From Ruminococcus flavefaciens (lineage in GTDB: Bacteria > Bacillota > Clostridia > Oscillospirales > Ruminococcaceae): DNA of 10,411 bases. The notes below the pieces were generated by a model. The model did no database searches. It saw only the letters and a program-made list of their open reading frames with translations, and was not told the origin of the DNA. A program made the position numbers and the translations under genes. The first letter of the stretch is position 1. Each line of letters begins with the position of its first letter. Positions 1 through 7,229 of this stretch are shown in pieces. The stretch is taken from positions 5,794 through 16,204 of the forward strand of contig DBYI01000093.1 in the NCBI GenBank assembly GCA_002310115.1, in the 5' to 3' direction.

Positions 1-348
1 GAAATCGCATATAAGGCTGGGCTACGATAGATAAGCTGGCTAAAGGCAGCAAAGTCTAATAACTATCACCTTAGTAGTAGCAAAGTAAATGCGGCAGATA
101 TATGGAGGGAAAGAGTGTGCACCTTAATCGGGGAGGTCTCACAGGCGGTATCATTAGCCGTAGTAACAACGAACTGTGAGAAGTCAGCAGAGTCCGTAGT
201 AGTGAAGAAGTCTCTGTAATGGAGATGGAGCGAAGGGACGAACAATCAATCAGTTTGAGTATGTCTCGTATTGCAGAAAAGGCAACGTCTGCCGTAACCA
301 ATCGGGAAAAAGACGGTCAATTCAAGCGAGACGGAAAGGAAAGAACGC
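1..348 (+). ncRNA. Group II intron ribozyme, 5' portion (partial; domains I-III and start of IV)
   Basis: This stretch has no convincing gene and lies directly before a group II intron reverse transcriptase, with matching domain V/VI at 2196-2264, so it is read as the ribozyme part of the intron. The usual GUGYG 5' end is not visible, so the intron begins upstream of the window and the segment opens inside domain I. Visible pairing includes a 6-bp stem between 263-268 (GTCTCG) and 327-332 (CGAGAC), enclosing a purine-rich region typical of the area just before the maturase start. I could not assign EBS/IBS or tertiary receptor motifs by eye. The ribozyme RNA would self-splice with maturase help. 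Identity is well supported by context; the internal domain limits are not. Confidence 0.75.
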
Positions 349-930
349 ATGGAAACAAGTAATCTAATGGAGCAGATACTCTCAAGAGATAATCTGAACA
401 GAGCATATCTGCAAGTCGTTCGAAACAAGGGCGCAGAGGGAGTGGACGGAATGAAGTACACAGAACTTAAAGAGTACCTGAAAGAGAACGGCGAAAACAT
501 CAGGGAACAGTTGAGGACCAGGAAGTACAAACCTCAGCCAGTACGAAGAGTAGAGATTCCGAAGCCTGACGGAGGGATACGAAAACTGGGAGTACCGACG
601 GTAACAGACAGGTTCGTACAACAAGCAATAGCACAGGTGCTAACACCAATTTATGAGGAACAGTTTCACGACCACAGCTACGGATTCAGACCTAACAGAT
701 GCGCACAGCAAGCAGTTCTGACAGCATTAGACATCATGAATGATGGAAATGACTGGATAGTAGACATTGACTTAGAAAAGTTCTTTGACACAGTAAATCA
801 TGACAAACTAATGACATTAGTCGGCAAAACCATAAAAGATGGAGATGTAATATCTATTGTAAGGAAGTTTCTTGTAAGCGGAATCATGATAGATGATGAA
901 TATGAAGACTCTGTCATTGGAACACCGCAG

Positions 931-962
931 GGAGGGTTATGCGAAGCTTTGCATAACCCTCC
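931..962. repeat. 32-bp palindrome at the left junction of the insertion
   Basis: Two 16-bp arms, 931-946 and 947-962, are inverted copies with one mismatch and no spacer. Each arm is a 6-bp GGAGGG/CCCTCC unit joined to a TTATGC(G/A)AAG decamer. The second half continues into 963-972, so 947-972 reads as decamer, CCCTCC, inverted decamer: the layout of a complete tyrosine recombinase core site with a 6-bp overlap. The right end of the element has no such extra unit. It may be the collapsed remnant of a second, inverted element copy. Confidence 0.85.
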
Positions 963-989
963 TTATGCAAAGAAAAATATTATGCAAAG
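963..989. repeat. Left terminal inverted repeat (two decamers, 7-bp gap)
   Basis: TTATGCAAAG occurs at 963-972 and again at 980-989, separated by AAAAATA. The 27-bp unit matches the reverse complement of 1459-1485 with four mismatches. Further copies nearby are a degenerate inverted TTCGCATAA at 993-1001 and a perfect inverted copy at 1034-1043. The pair 980-992 and 1031-1043 forms a 13-bp perfect inverted repeat. These are likely recombinase binding sites. Confidence 0.85.
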
Positions 990-1056
990 TAATTCGCATA
1001 AAACCAATAAAATCGTGATTCATGGGAATGTTACTTTGCATAATCTTCTTTTTAAA

Positions 1057-1347
1057 TCACAGTTTTGAAAGCCAGTTCATAAGATCAGTATTTTCATTCC
1101 AGTCTGGTAAATTAGTATCTACCAAATCGGGATAAGCATTTTCCAGAGCTTTTCTTTTGAGTTCGGAATCTGCTCTTGCATAAATCTCAGTAGTTTTAAT
1201 GTCGTTATGGCCTAAAAAATCGCGAATATAAATCAAGTTTACGCCAGCCTGTAAAAGGTGAACAGCTTTTGAATGGCGGAGCATATAACCAAGTAAAAGT
1301 TCCTGTTCCAAATCTGAAACCAAGTCAGATAATAGCTTTTGATTCAT
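1057..1347 (-). CDS. Truncated tyrosine recombinase (C-terminal catalytic fragment, 96 aa)
   Basis: Residues 21-60 match the end of the tyrosine recombinase catalytic domain: the LRHSKA box around Arg24, LGH at 45-47 and the nucleophile in TTEIYARA (Tyr56). The tail resembles the short C-terminal extension of Tn554/trio-type recombinases. Full proteins have about 300 residues or more; the whole DNA-gripping N-terminal domain and the first catalytic arginine are absent. The histidine expected three residues before Arg24 is tyrosine (YMLRH), reachable from CAT by one C-to-T change. Residues 1-20 look unrelated, suggesting an internal deletion. Despite this, the gene has its own GGAGG ribosome site 6 bp before ATG and a plausible promoter. 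It should not cut DNA alone. It may be a relic, or a small protein that modulates a full recombinase acting in trans. Confidence 0.8.
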   Translation of the reverse strand: MNQKLLSDLVSDLEQELLLGYMLRHSKAVHLLQAGVNLIYIRDFLGHNDIKTTEIYARADSELKRKALENAYPDLVDTNLPDWNENTDLMNWLSKL

Positions 1348-1353
1348 AGTTTA

Positions 1354-1413
1354 CCTCCGAAAATATATTTTTGAGTTATGAACTCATTATATATTCTCGG
1401 ATATTATGCAAAG
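1354..1413 (-). promoter_or_regulatory. Putative promoter, operator and RBS of the truncated recombinase
   Basis: Reading the minus strand, a TATAAT-like -10 box lies at 1386-1391, and a weak TTGCAT -35-like box at 1406-1411 overlaps the inner decamer (1404-1413). The spacing of 14 bp is short. A perfect 6-bp inverted repeat, TGAGTT/AACTCA with a 3-bp centre (1372-1386), abuts the -10 box. GGAGG lies at 1354-1358. Binding of a recombinase to the inner decamer could repress this promoter. The boxes are by-eye assignments. Confidence 0.45.
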
Positions 1414-1458
1414 TTGTGCAATAGCAAATTACGAAAATTCGTACTCTATAATGTATTG

Positions 1459-1485
1459 CTTAGCATAACAACTTTCTTTGCATAA
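1459..1485. repeat. Right terminal inverted repeat (two decamers, 7-bp gap)
   Basis: CTTAGCATAA (1459-1468) and CTTTGCATAA (1476-1485) are spaced by 7 bp, mirroring the left end. An oppositely oriented perfect copy lies at 1404-1413, so the span from inner to outer copy is 82 bp here and 81 bp on the left. A small palindrome (TACGAA, AA, TTCGTA at 1430-1443) lies between them. Confidence 0.85.
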
Positions 1486-1491
1486 GGAGGG

Positions 1492-2187
1492 AACCTGTCT
1501 CCTTTGCTGGCGAATATCATGCTGAATGAACTTGATAAGGAAATGGAAAAGCGCGGGTTGAACTTTGTACGATATGCGGACGATTGTATAATAATGGTCG
1601 GAAGCGAAATGTCTGCCAATCGGGTAATGAGGAACATCTCCCGATTCATTGAAGAGAAACTGGGATTAAAGGTCAACATTACAAAGAGTAAGGTCGATAG
1701 ACCACAAGGCATAAAATACCTTGGCTTCGGCTTCTACTTTGATGGTCGTGCACACCTGTATAAAGCTAAGCCTCATGCAAAATCAGTAGCAAAGTTCAAG
1801 CAAAGGATGAAACAGCTTACCTGCCGCAGTTGGGGAGTAAGCAACAGCTACAAAGTGTCAAAACTCAACCAGCTTATAAGAGGATGGATAAACTACTTCA
1901 GAATTGGAAGTATGAAGAAGCTTTGTAAGGAACTCGATGCAAGAATACGTACACGCATGAGAATGTGTATATGGAAATTCTGGAAAACACCCCATAACAG
2001 AGCGAAGAATCTGATGAAACTTGGTGTTGACAAAGATACTGCCAAAGTAATGGCCTATGCAGGCAAACGTATTGCACGAGTATGTCAGACGATGACAATA
2101 AAATTTGCAATAAATAAAGAGAGACTAACCCGACTTGGACTAGTCTCAATGTTAGATTACTACACCGAAAGGTGTGTTACTTGTTAA
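1492..2187 (+). pseudogene. ltrA: Group II intron reverse transcriptase/maturase, 3' half (interrupted)
   Basis: C-terminal half of the same gene, resuming at AAC 1492 with NLSPLLANIMLNELD, exactly the residues that should follow GTPQGG. It holds the YADD catalytic motif (FVRYADDC), the palm/thumb region with GIKYLGFGF, and the maturase X domain with GWINYFRIGSMKKL. No HNH endonuclease domain follows, so this belongs to the endonuclease-lacking type of bacterial intron protein. Joining 349-936 to 1492-2187 gives an intact 427-aa protein with no lost or duplicated codon. The half has no ribosome site of its own; a TTG at 1504 could in principle start translation but is unconvincing. The stop lies 9 bp before domain V, the normal layout. 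Confidence 0.95.
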
Positions 2188-2267
2188 ATTGATTGAACCG
2201 CCGCATACGGAACCGTAGGTGCGGTGGTGTGAGAGGTCGGCGGCGTTATCGCCGCCTCCTACTCAAT
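2188..2267 (+). ncRNA. Group II intron domains V and VI, 3' end
   Basis: Domain V is the hairpin at about 2197-2229: ACCGCCGCA pairs with TGCGGTGGT through a two-sided bulge and a CGGAACCG cap, as in bacterial group II introns with a CGC-type catalytic triad. Domain VI follows at about 2231-2264, with a perfect 7-bp GGCGGCG/CGCCGCC stem closed by TTAT and a CCTACTC strand that should hold the branch-point adenosine. The intron probably ends at an AY dinucleotide near 2267; the exact nucleotide is uncertain. Domains V and VI look intact, so the RNA core may still splice if a maturase is supplied in trans. Confidence 0.85.
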
Positions 2268-2324
2268 TAGTCAGGCGTATGTAAGAAAAAATATACAAAC
2301 ACTGAACAGAACAGGCAATGTGTA

Positions 2325-4714
2325 TTAGTTTTCTGACGGAGATATGGTTATTGTATATGTTCCGCCGTTAAGATATGCAGGGTCGTTCGCCAGATAATCG
2401 TCAGATCCCGACCATGCATCAGCTTTTGAGAATGGGTCAGGAGTATAATCAGGTCCGGAATGAAAATCGGATATCTGTACTTTAAGCCCTGTATCAATGG
2501 TAATATCGCCGTTCTCGTCATACCACGCAAAGTCTTCAACGCTGTTGTCTATGATATTCTTATAGTTAATACCTCTTGTGCCTGGATAAAACATTCCATC
2601 CTGATTCACAAGGCGCAGTACCCGTTGTTTCTCGTCGCTAATGTCATAATTAGGACTGTTTATATTGTATTTGAAATTCATGCCTGATGCGTCGCCTGAA
2701 ACCTCCGCATCACAGTGCAGAATACGGATTCCGCCTTTTTTAGGAAATACAGAACTGCGGTTACCGTTCCAATCATAAACAGAATTATTAGCTTCTCCTG
2801 TTATAAATTCAATTATGAAATACTCGCTGAGCCAGCTGTTCTCCTTCTTTTTCGGTATTATAATGCAGGAAGGCTTCTGTTGTGAGGAATTCAAAGTGAA
2901 TGTCTGCTCGCCACCGGTATAGACCTGTATCTCGTCATCTGTTATCCAGCCAAGCATGAGCTTTGAAAATGCTGACAGATCGCCTATGCCTTCATCCATT
3001 AGCTCTAAACCTGCGTAGCCGTTCATTCCGCCGTCACCTGTATCATTGTCCTTGTCCAGACAATAATAATCTGTAAGTCCCATAGCGTGACAGAGTTCAT
3101 GAGCTATCTTGGCGTTGGTTCCTGAGCGTTCTAATGCCCAGAACGGGCTTACGCAGTATGTTCCCGCTTTTATGCCGTCGCTGGTCTTACTGCCATAATA
3201 CTTTGCCGAGAAAGGCCACCAATCAGGAATTTTATCAACAGTGACACCAACTGTTACAAGACTTTCGGGAACAATTATTATCATTGAGTCCAGTATAGCA
3301 TCGCTGTTTACATCATAGGCACTGAAATTCATTTTGTCTTCAAATTCGGTCATTATCTCCTCAATCAGTTCCTGAGCGTTATTGTTTACGTAGCTTTCGG
3401 CTGGTTTCTTTGCGGTATAATTAAAAACATCACATTCAAGGTTGAGTTTGCCGTAGGACGCACGATCAAAATATGCAGGAATGCTCTCCAGCGGATAAGA
3501 TCTGTCGTTCTTGTTTCCATTGCTGAAGCATTGTTTTTTTACTATATCCGCAAAATCCATTGAATAGAATAAATAATCGGGAAAATCTACTGCAAATACA
3601 GGAACATGGATATTGCCAACACTTGGCATTGAAGGCTCCAAAACGCTTATCGGAGTTTCCTTGCCAAGTCCTGTCACATTCGTGAGAAGCATCTGCCTGA
3701 GTTTAACAAGGTCGAATACATCAAGTCTGTCATCTTCACAGAGATCAGCCATCTTCCAGATATTTGGCTTTATTTTTCCATTCCCCGAAAGCCATCTCTG
3801 AAGCAACACAAGGTCAGCGATACTTAATCTTCTGTCGCCGTTTACGTCGCCTCTGACGTGAACAGGTATGGTATATTCACTTATACGCTTTATCTTATGT
3901 GACGTTTCGAATACATGCGTATACTTTTCCATGAACTTGTTATAATTATCATCTGGTATATATACAACAGTCTCATCACATCCTGTGTATGTAAAGGACA
4001 GCGGATCATAGCTCCAGTCGTTGTGAACATCCAATTCATCATTATCTATGGCTTTTACGCTCTCAAGAATAATGCTTTCAAGATAATCGCACTGACTAAA
4101 TGCCATATTATCGATATGTGAGACATTCTTAGGTATAGTTATGGTTTCGAGACAGCTGTTCACGGAGAAAGCTTCATAACCGATAGATTCGAGTGACTCG
4201 GGCAGACAGAATGTGGGAATATATGTTTCTGCAAATGCTGAGCCTTCTATCTTCTTCAAGCCTTCAGGCAGCTCCACAGATACAAGCTCTTCGGCACCGC
4301 AAAAGGCATACTGGTCTATGACCTTTACAGAATCAGCTATATCATACCATCTGTCGGTCCGGCCCTGTGGATAGCGTATAAGCCTGTCCATTTCCTTGCT
4401 GTATAGAACTCCGTCAACCGAACAAAGATATGGATTGTCCGCAGCTACATAATATGCTGATGCGGAGCAGCTTGCAGCAAAAAATTCTTTACTGTACTCG
4501 GCAGACTCAATGATGTTATATTTCTGTTGATGTCAATATAAACATCTGTGACTATTCTGCCGTTGTATTCCTCGGGGACAATTACATCTCCCGAATAAGA
4601 ACTGTCCAGAAACAGCAAAAGATCCCTGTCATCTTCAGTGCCAACCATATTAGGCTCAGCTACAGGATTTACCAACAGCGCAGCAGCTGCCGCAACTGCA
4701 AGAAGTCTGCTCAT
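2325..4714 (-). pseudogene. Secreted LRR-dockerin-M6-like metalloprotease (frame broken once near 4480)
   Basis: With one -1 shift the gene encodes 796 residues. The ATG at 4714 is chosen because GAGGTGG lies just upstream and a signal peptide (MSRLLAVAAAAALL...) follows. In order: signal peptide (1-23), BspA-like leucine-rich repeats (about 45-240), type I dockerin (about 289-344, two calcium loops, DVNGDRRLSIAD and DLCEDDRLDVFD), and a peptidase resembling the M6/immune inhibitor A group with HELCHAMGLTD at about 539 (HExxHxxGxxD zinc site). It is probably exported and docked to a cellulosome scaffold. Known dockerins bind cohesins; the substrate here is unknown. Codons 1-77 are in one frame (stop at 4445), and the rest is open from before 4391 to 2325. 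The break lies in a T6 tract and could be a real mutation, phase variation, programmed slippage or a sequence error. Confidence 0.85.
4478..4484 (-). other. Slippery heptamer at the frame break of the dockerin protease
   Basis: On the coding strand the sequence reads AA-T TTT TTG with frame-0 codons AAT TTT TTG, so T TTT TTG fits the X XXY YYZ pattern in exact phase. A one-base backward slip gives ...NFFAAS and continues in the long downstream frame. Plain loss of one T from a T7 run explains the same data equally well. I did not identify a clear downstream stimulatory structure. Confidence 0.5.
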
Positions 4715-4747
4715 AGTATCCACCTCTTTTTCTCTCATTTTCGTAAT

Positions 4748-4780
4748 GTATGGAAGGCGTTAAGTGCCTGATTTCCATAC
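4748..4780. promoter_or_regulatory. 8-bp inverted repeat in the protease leader
   Basis: GTATGGAA (4748-4755) and TTCCATAC (4773-4780) pair perfectly. An inner GGC/GCC (4756-4758, 4766-4768) can extend the stem across a TGAT bulge. It lies 34-66 bp upstream of the ATG at 4714, so it may be an operator or a leader hairpin controlling the protease. No confident -35/-10 pair was found; a TATAAA-like box lies at about 4792-4797 on the minus strand. Confidence 0.5.
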
Positions 4781-4899
4781 TTAAACTGTACTTTATATAC
4801 AGGAAAGATAATTTGTTTTTGTTCTTCCCTTGAATAATAATAAAAGGAGCTTTTTCAGTAGAATGAGAAAAATCAGAGCATATCTAATATTACTTGGCA

Positions 4900-4950
4900 A
4901 ACGTCGGTAAACAGGCGGTTCTTATGCCTGAACCTCAGGAATTCCGACGT
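4900..4950. repeat. Nested inverted repeats between the protease and the 542-aa gene
   Basis: An outer 7-bp stem, ACGTCGG (4901-4907) with CCGACGT (4944-4950), encloses two mutually exclusive inner pairings: CAGGC/GCCTG (4912-4916, 4926-4930) and GGTTC/GAACC (4917-4921, 4930-4934). There is no T-run directly after the stem on either strand, so it is not a standard Rho-independent terminator. It may be a structured RNA, a transcription barrier after the 542-aa gene, or the scar of a lost element. Confidence 0.4.
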
Positions 4951-4992
4951 ATTATTACTTTTTTCCATATAGTTGCTGTGGTTATTCCTGTT

Positions 4993-5211
4993 TCACGCTT
5001 CCTTTGCATATATGTTGCAGTATTTTTTTACGGTTTGCCGGCCTAGTTTGTATTTTGTTTGAGCGTATGTGTAATTGGGCTTGATTCTATGCCCATAAAC
5101 AGTATTACTAACTGTTCCTTATGTGATATATTCTGCCGGAAGTATGTCATATTTCAGGAAAACAGAATGTACGAGATATTCTGACGTTATTATTTGCCAT
5201 TTTTCATTCAT
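4993..5211 (-). pseudogene. Decayed small HTH-like gene
   Basis: Three short open stretches on the minus strand read like one protein if two frame changes are allowed: MNEKWQIITSEYLVHSVFLK and on to EYIT (from 5211, stop at about 5119), then KEQLVILFMGIESSP, then NYTYAQTKYKLGRQTVKKY and on to a TGA at 4993. The last piece looks like a helix-turn-helix recognition segment (YAQTKYKLGRQTVKKY). The start lies 11 bp after the stop of the 542-aa gene and has no good ribosome site. No family is recognised, and it could be a chance reading. Confidence 0.3.
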
Positions 5212-5221
5212 TTTTTTCAGA

Positions 5222-6850
5222 TTATTTTCTTGTTTTTGAGATACCGAAAAGAAGTTCGTTGGCAAGATTCCCTAGCTTGTCTTTATGTTCGGTTATGACA
5301 GTGATAAGCTCATCGGCGGTCTCATTTGAGAGTTTTCTGTACTTATTCTGAGAAACTAAAGAACTGATAACGGTTTCCTTCAGTGTTTTATCAAGAGTAT
5401 CGTCAGCATATAGCTTCACAAGGTATTTTATTCGTTCCCAGTCTGTCTGATTGCACAGCAGATAAATGAAATGGTTGCCAGCAGGGGAATCGGCGTGGCG
5501 CTGATACTCGTTCCATATGTCGTCGATGTTGTAGCTTATGCGGTTGTCGGTAATAATACGATAGGCTTCATTGCTCATTCGGATATCATCGGAGCAGAGC
5601 TGTTCCCAGTAGATATCGGATCCCTCGGTGCCAATGAGCTTCCCGTAGATATGGAGAGCTCTTCTGGCTATTGAGGTATTATCGTATGCTATGAACCTCT
5701 TTACGGCACCTGCGTCTGCTTTTGTGCCGTATGTTTCGAGGGAAGTAATGGCTATTGTTGTATATTCTGTGCCGAGAAGTTCAAGGTAGTAATTACGAGC
5801 GTCAAAAGCTCTATACTTTTTTAATATAAAAGCTGCCAGACTCCTTACCTTTAAGGATTTGTCCGTAAGAAGCTCTTCAAGTCCTTCCCACGCGCAGCTG
5901 ACCTCTTCGTATTTTTTAAGTAGGACTGCATATCGGACATTGGGACATTTGTAGCGGATATATTTTTCATACTCGCTCTCGGAGCAACCAAATCTGGCGA
6001 GCTTGTGCATGAGGACGCATTCTTTGCTATTACCGAATGGTTCATGTTCAATGATGTAATCAAGTAATTCCTTTCCGAAGAGATCGTTCTTACATCCGAA
6101 TCTGTAGAAAGAATTCCTTACAATAGGCTCTTCTCCGAGTAATTGTCGGATATGCTCGTTGTTCAGCTCGTTTCTTATTCTCTCACATATTATTGAAAAT
6201 ACCTCATCAAAGTGCTTTTCAGAACGTCTGTTAGAGAAATGAAGCTTTTCAAATATAGAAGTGTCCCTGATGATATCATATAGCGGACATTTTGACAAAA
6301 GGTCGTTTATAATTTCAGCTGAAGCATCGCGTATTTCCTTAACCCAGTCGTTCATGCGAACGTAAAAATAGCGAAGACAGCCGTTATAATCAGCAAGCTT
6401 ACGGAGACACTTCTCGCGGAAATAGCCGTTGTAATGGAATGTACCGATACAAATCAGGGCAGAGTACTCTTCGTCTGTTAAATGTGGATATTTTTCTCTT
6501 GTAAGATCGGCCTGAGAAACGTCATGTCTCATCAGGTAGTTTGAAGTGCTGTAATATTCTGAGCCGCGGCAGTTGTCTGAAAAAGCATACCATTTCTTGG
6601 ACGAAAGGATGCTGAGCGTATGCAACAGAGACTGGGCTATGTCTTTTTGAAGCTTAGGGTTAACATAGAAGAAATTTTCGAGGAGAAGCTGAGCATAAGT
6701 GTTTTTGCCGCCAAGAAGCTCGTTTATGGATACTGTAATTCGCTCTTCACTTATTGTAGGATGTTTCTCCTCATAAGTTTTGTCTGTATGAACTATCAGT
6801 TGTGGAGTAGGGGCGGGAGAAGCTTTTTTTCGTTTGAAAAAGCTGAACAT
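5222..6850 (-). CDS. Helix-rich (HEAT-like) protein of unknown function, 542 aa
   Basis: I do not recognise a named family. The ATG at 6850 is preferred over the in-frame TTG at 6868 because GAGGTG sits 6-7 bp before it; the protein then begins MFSFFKRKK, a short hydrophobic/basic patch that is not a signal peptide. The rest is predicted mostly alpha-helical, with repeated helix pairs such as ECVLMHKLARFG, LTDKSLKVRSLAAFILKKY and NTSIARRALHIYGKL in residues 280-400, resembling HEAT-type scaffolds that bind proteins. There is no obvious catalytic motif or membrane span, so it is probably cytoplasmic. It has no close partner: 479 bp of structured spacer separate it from the protease start codon region downstream, and a terminator precedes it upstream, so it is probably transcribed alone. 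Confidence 0.8.
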   Translation of the reverse strand: MFSFFKRKKASPAPTPQLIVHTDKTYEEKHPTISEERITVSINELLGGKNTYAQLLLENFFYVNPKLQKDIAQSLLHTLSILSSKKWYAFSDNCRGSEYYSTSNYLMRHDVSQADLTREKYPHLTDEEYSALICIGTFHYNGYFREKCLRKLADYNGCLRYFYVRMNDWVKEIRDASAEIINDLLSKCPLYDIIRDTSIFEKLHFSNRRSEKHFDEVFSIICERIRNELNNEHIRQLLGEEPIVRNSFYRFGCKNDLFGKELLDYIIEHEPFGNSKECVLMHKLARFGCSESEYEKYIRYKCPNVRYAVLLKKYEEVSCAWEGLEELLTDKSLKVRSLAAFILKKYRAFDARNYYLELLGTEYTTIAITSLETYGTKADAGAVKRFIAYDNTSIARRALHIYGKLIGTEGSDIYWEQLCSDDIRMSNEAYRIITDNRISYNIDDIWNEYQRHADSPAGNHFIYLLCNQTDWERIKYLVKLYADDTLDKTLKETVISSLVSQNKYRKLSNETADELITVITEHKDKLGNLANELLFGISKTRK

Positions 6851-7178
6851 ATCTATCACCTCTGTCAATGCTGATTCGGATGCATAATGTTAAATCAATA
6901 ACGGAATAGTAGCTTGATGATAATATCTCGAAAGTGTTTTTCACTTATATTATATACTGCATATGCTATAACGTCAAGGCCTATTGTCATTAATTAAGTC
7001 CTCACTTTAGGGCGCATTGCTTTCGGCTTATGAGAGTGTCAGTATTTTCTCCATACATCTAGTAGAGAAAGCTGAATACCATGCGAATATCTCCGATACT
7101 GATAAGGGGAGAGGAGATAATTGGCTGGATAATTGAAATTGCGGCAGATTCTTGAAGCATATAAGACAGGTACGGTTG
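6851..7178. other. Intergenic spacer, promoter region of the 542-aa gene
   Basis: No convincing gene here. The minus-strand stretch next to the 542-aa gene should hold its promoter; AT-rich -10-like boxes (around 6945-6960) and a small AAGTG/CACTT hairpin with a T5 loop (about 6930-6945) are visible, but no clear -35 box. The longest open stretch on the plus strand (about 7011-7133, 41 codons) lacks a start codon and ribosome site. Confidence 0.5.
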
Positions 7179-7215
7179 AAAAAAGGAAGCTCCTATATCA
7201 TAATAGGAGCTTCCT
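7179..7215 (-). terminator. Rho-independent terminator of the sigma/anti-sigma operon
   Basis: GGAAGCTCCTAT (7185-7196) and ATAGGAGCTTCC (7203-7214) form a perfect 12-bp stem (13 with the flanking A-T pair) around a 6-nt loop. On the minus strand it is followed by T6 (7179-7184). It begins 15 bp after the stop of the anti-sigma gene and is unidirectional. Confidence 0.95.
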
Positions 7216-7229
7216 GCGTAATATTGCTA

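Larger units (their letters stand above)
349..1068 (+). pseudogene. ltrA: Group II intron reverse transcriptase/maturase, 5' half (interrupted)
   Basis: N-terminal half of the intron-encoded protein, which copies intron RNA into DNA and helps it splice. Codons 1-196 (349-936) are genuine RT. They include the PKPDGGIRKLG block near residue 66, the RT2 region with SYGFRPNR, the catalytic aspartate block DIDLEKFFDTVNHD near 140-155, and GTPQGG at the very end. From 937 the frame runs into an inserted mobile element, adds about 43 foreign residues and stops at 1066-1068. The product therefore lacks the YADD active site, the thumb and the maturase X domain, and cannot be an active polymerase. The ATG at 349 follows the purine-rich AAAGGAAAG. 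The 3' end overlaps the convergent recombinase gene by 12 bp. Identification is very secure. Confidence 0.95.
931..1491. mobile_element. Compact tyrosine-recombinase-type insertion in the RT gene
   Basis: A 555-bp insertion flanked by direct GGAGGG repeats (931-936 and 1486-1491) separates two halves of a reverse transcriptase that rejoin perfectly in frame when one repeat copy is removed. The body (963-1485, 523 bp) has imperfect 27-bp terminal inverted repeats, each made of two decamers (TTATGCAAAG) spaced by 7 bp, plus an inward-facing third copy 81-82 bp from each end. The single gene inside is a C-terminal fragment of a tyrosine recombinase. Symmetric core arms around a 6-bp spacer are what is known for tyrosine recombinase sites, so I infer a non-autonomous derivative of a multi-recombinase transposon (Tn554-like or recombinase-in-trio). 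The direct repeat could instead be a 6-bp target duplication. The family name is uncertain; that this is an insertion is not. Confidence 0.9.

Noticed and set aside
4912..4934. H-type pseudoknot from CAGGC/GCCTG and GGTT/AACC
   Set aside because: The loop that would cross the first stem has no nucleotides, so the two stems are alternatives rather than a feasible pseudoknot.
5002..5010. A CTTTGCATA copy resembling the element's decamer
   Set aside because: A single incomplete match in AT-rich sequence, with no second copy 7 bp away and no GGAGGG spacer.
7011..7133. 41-codon open stretch on the plus strand
   Set aside because: No start codon or ribosome site and no recognisable protein pattern.
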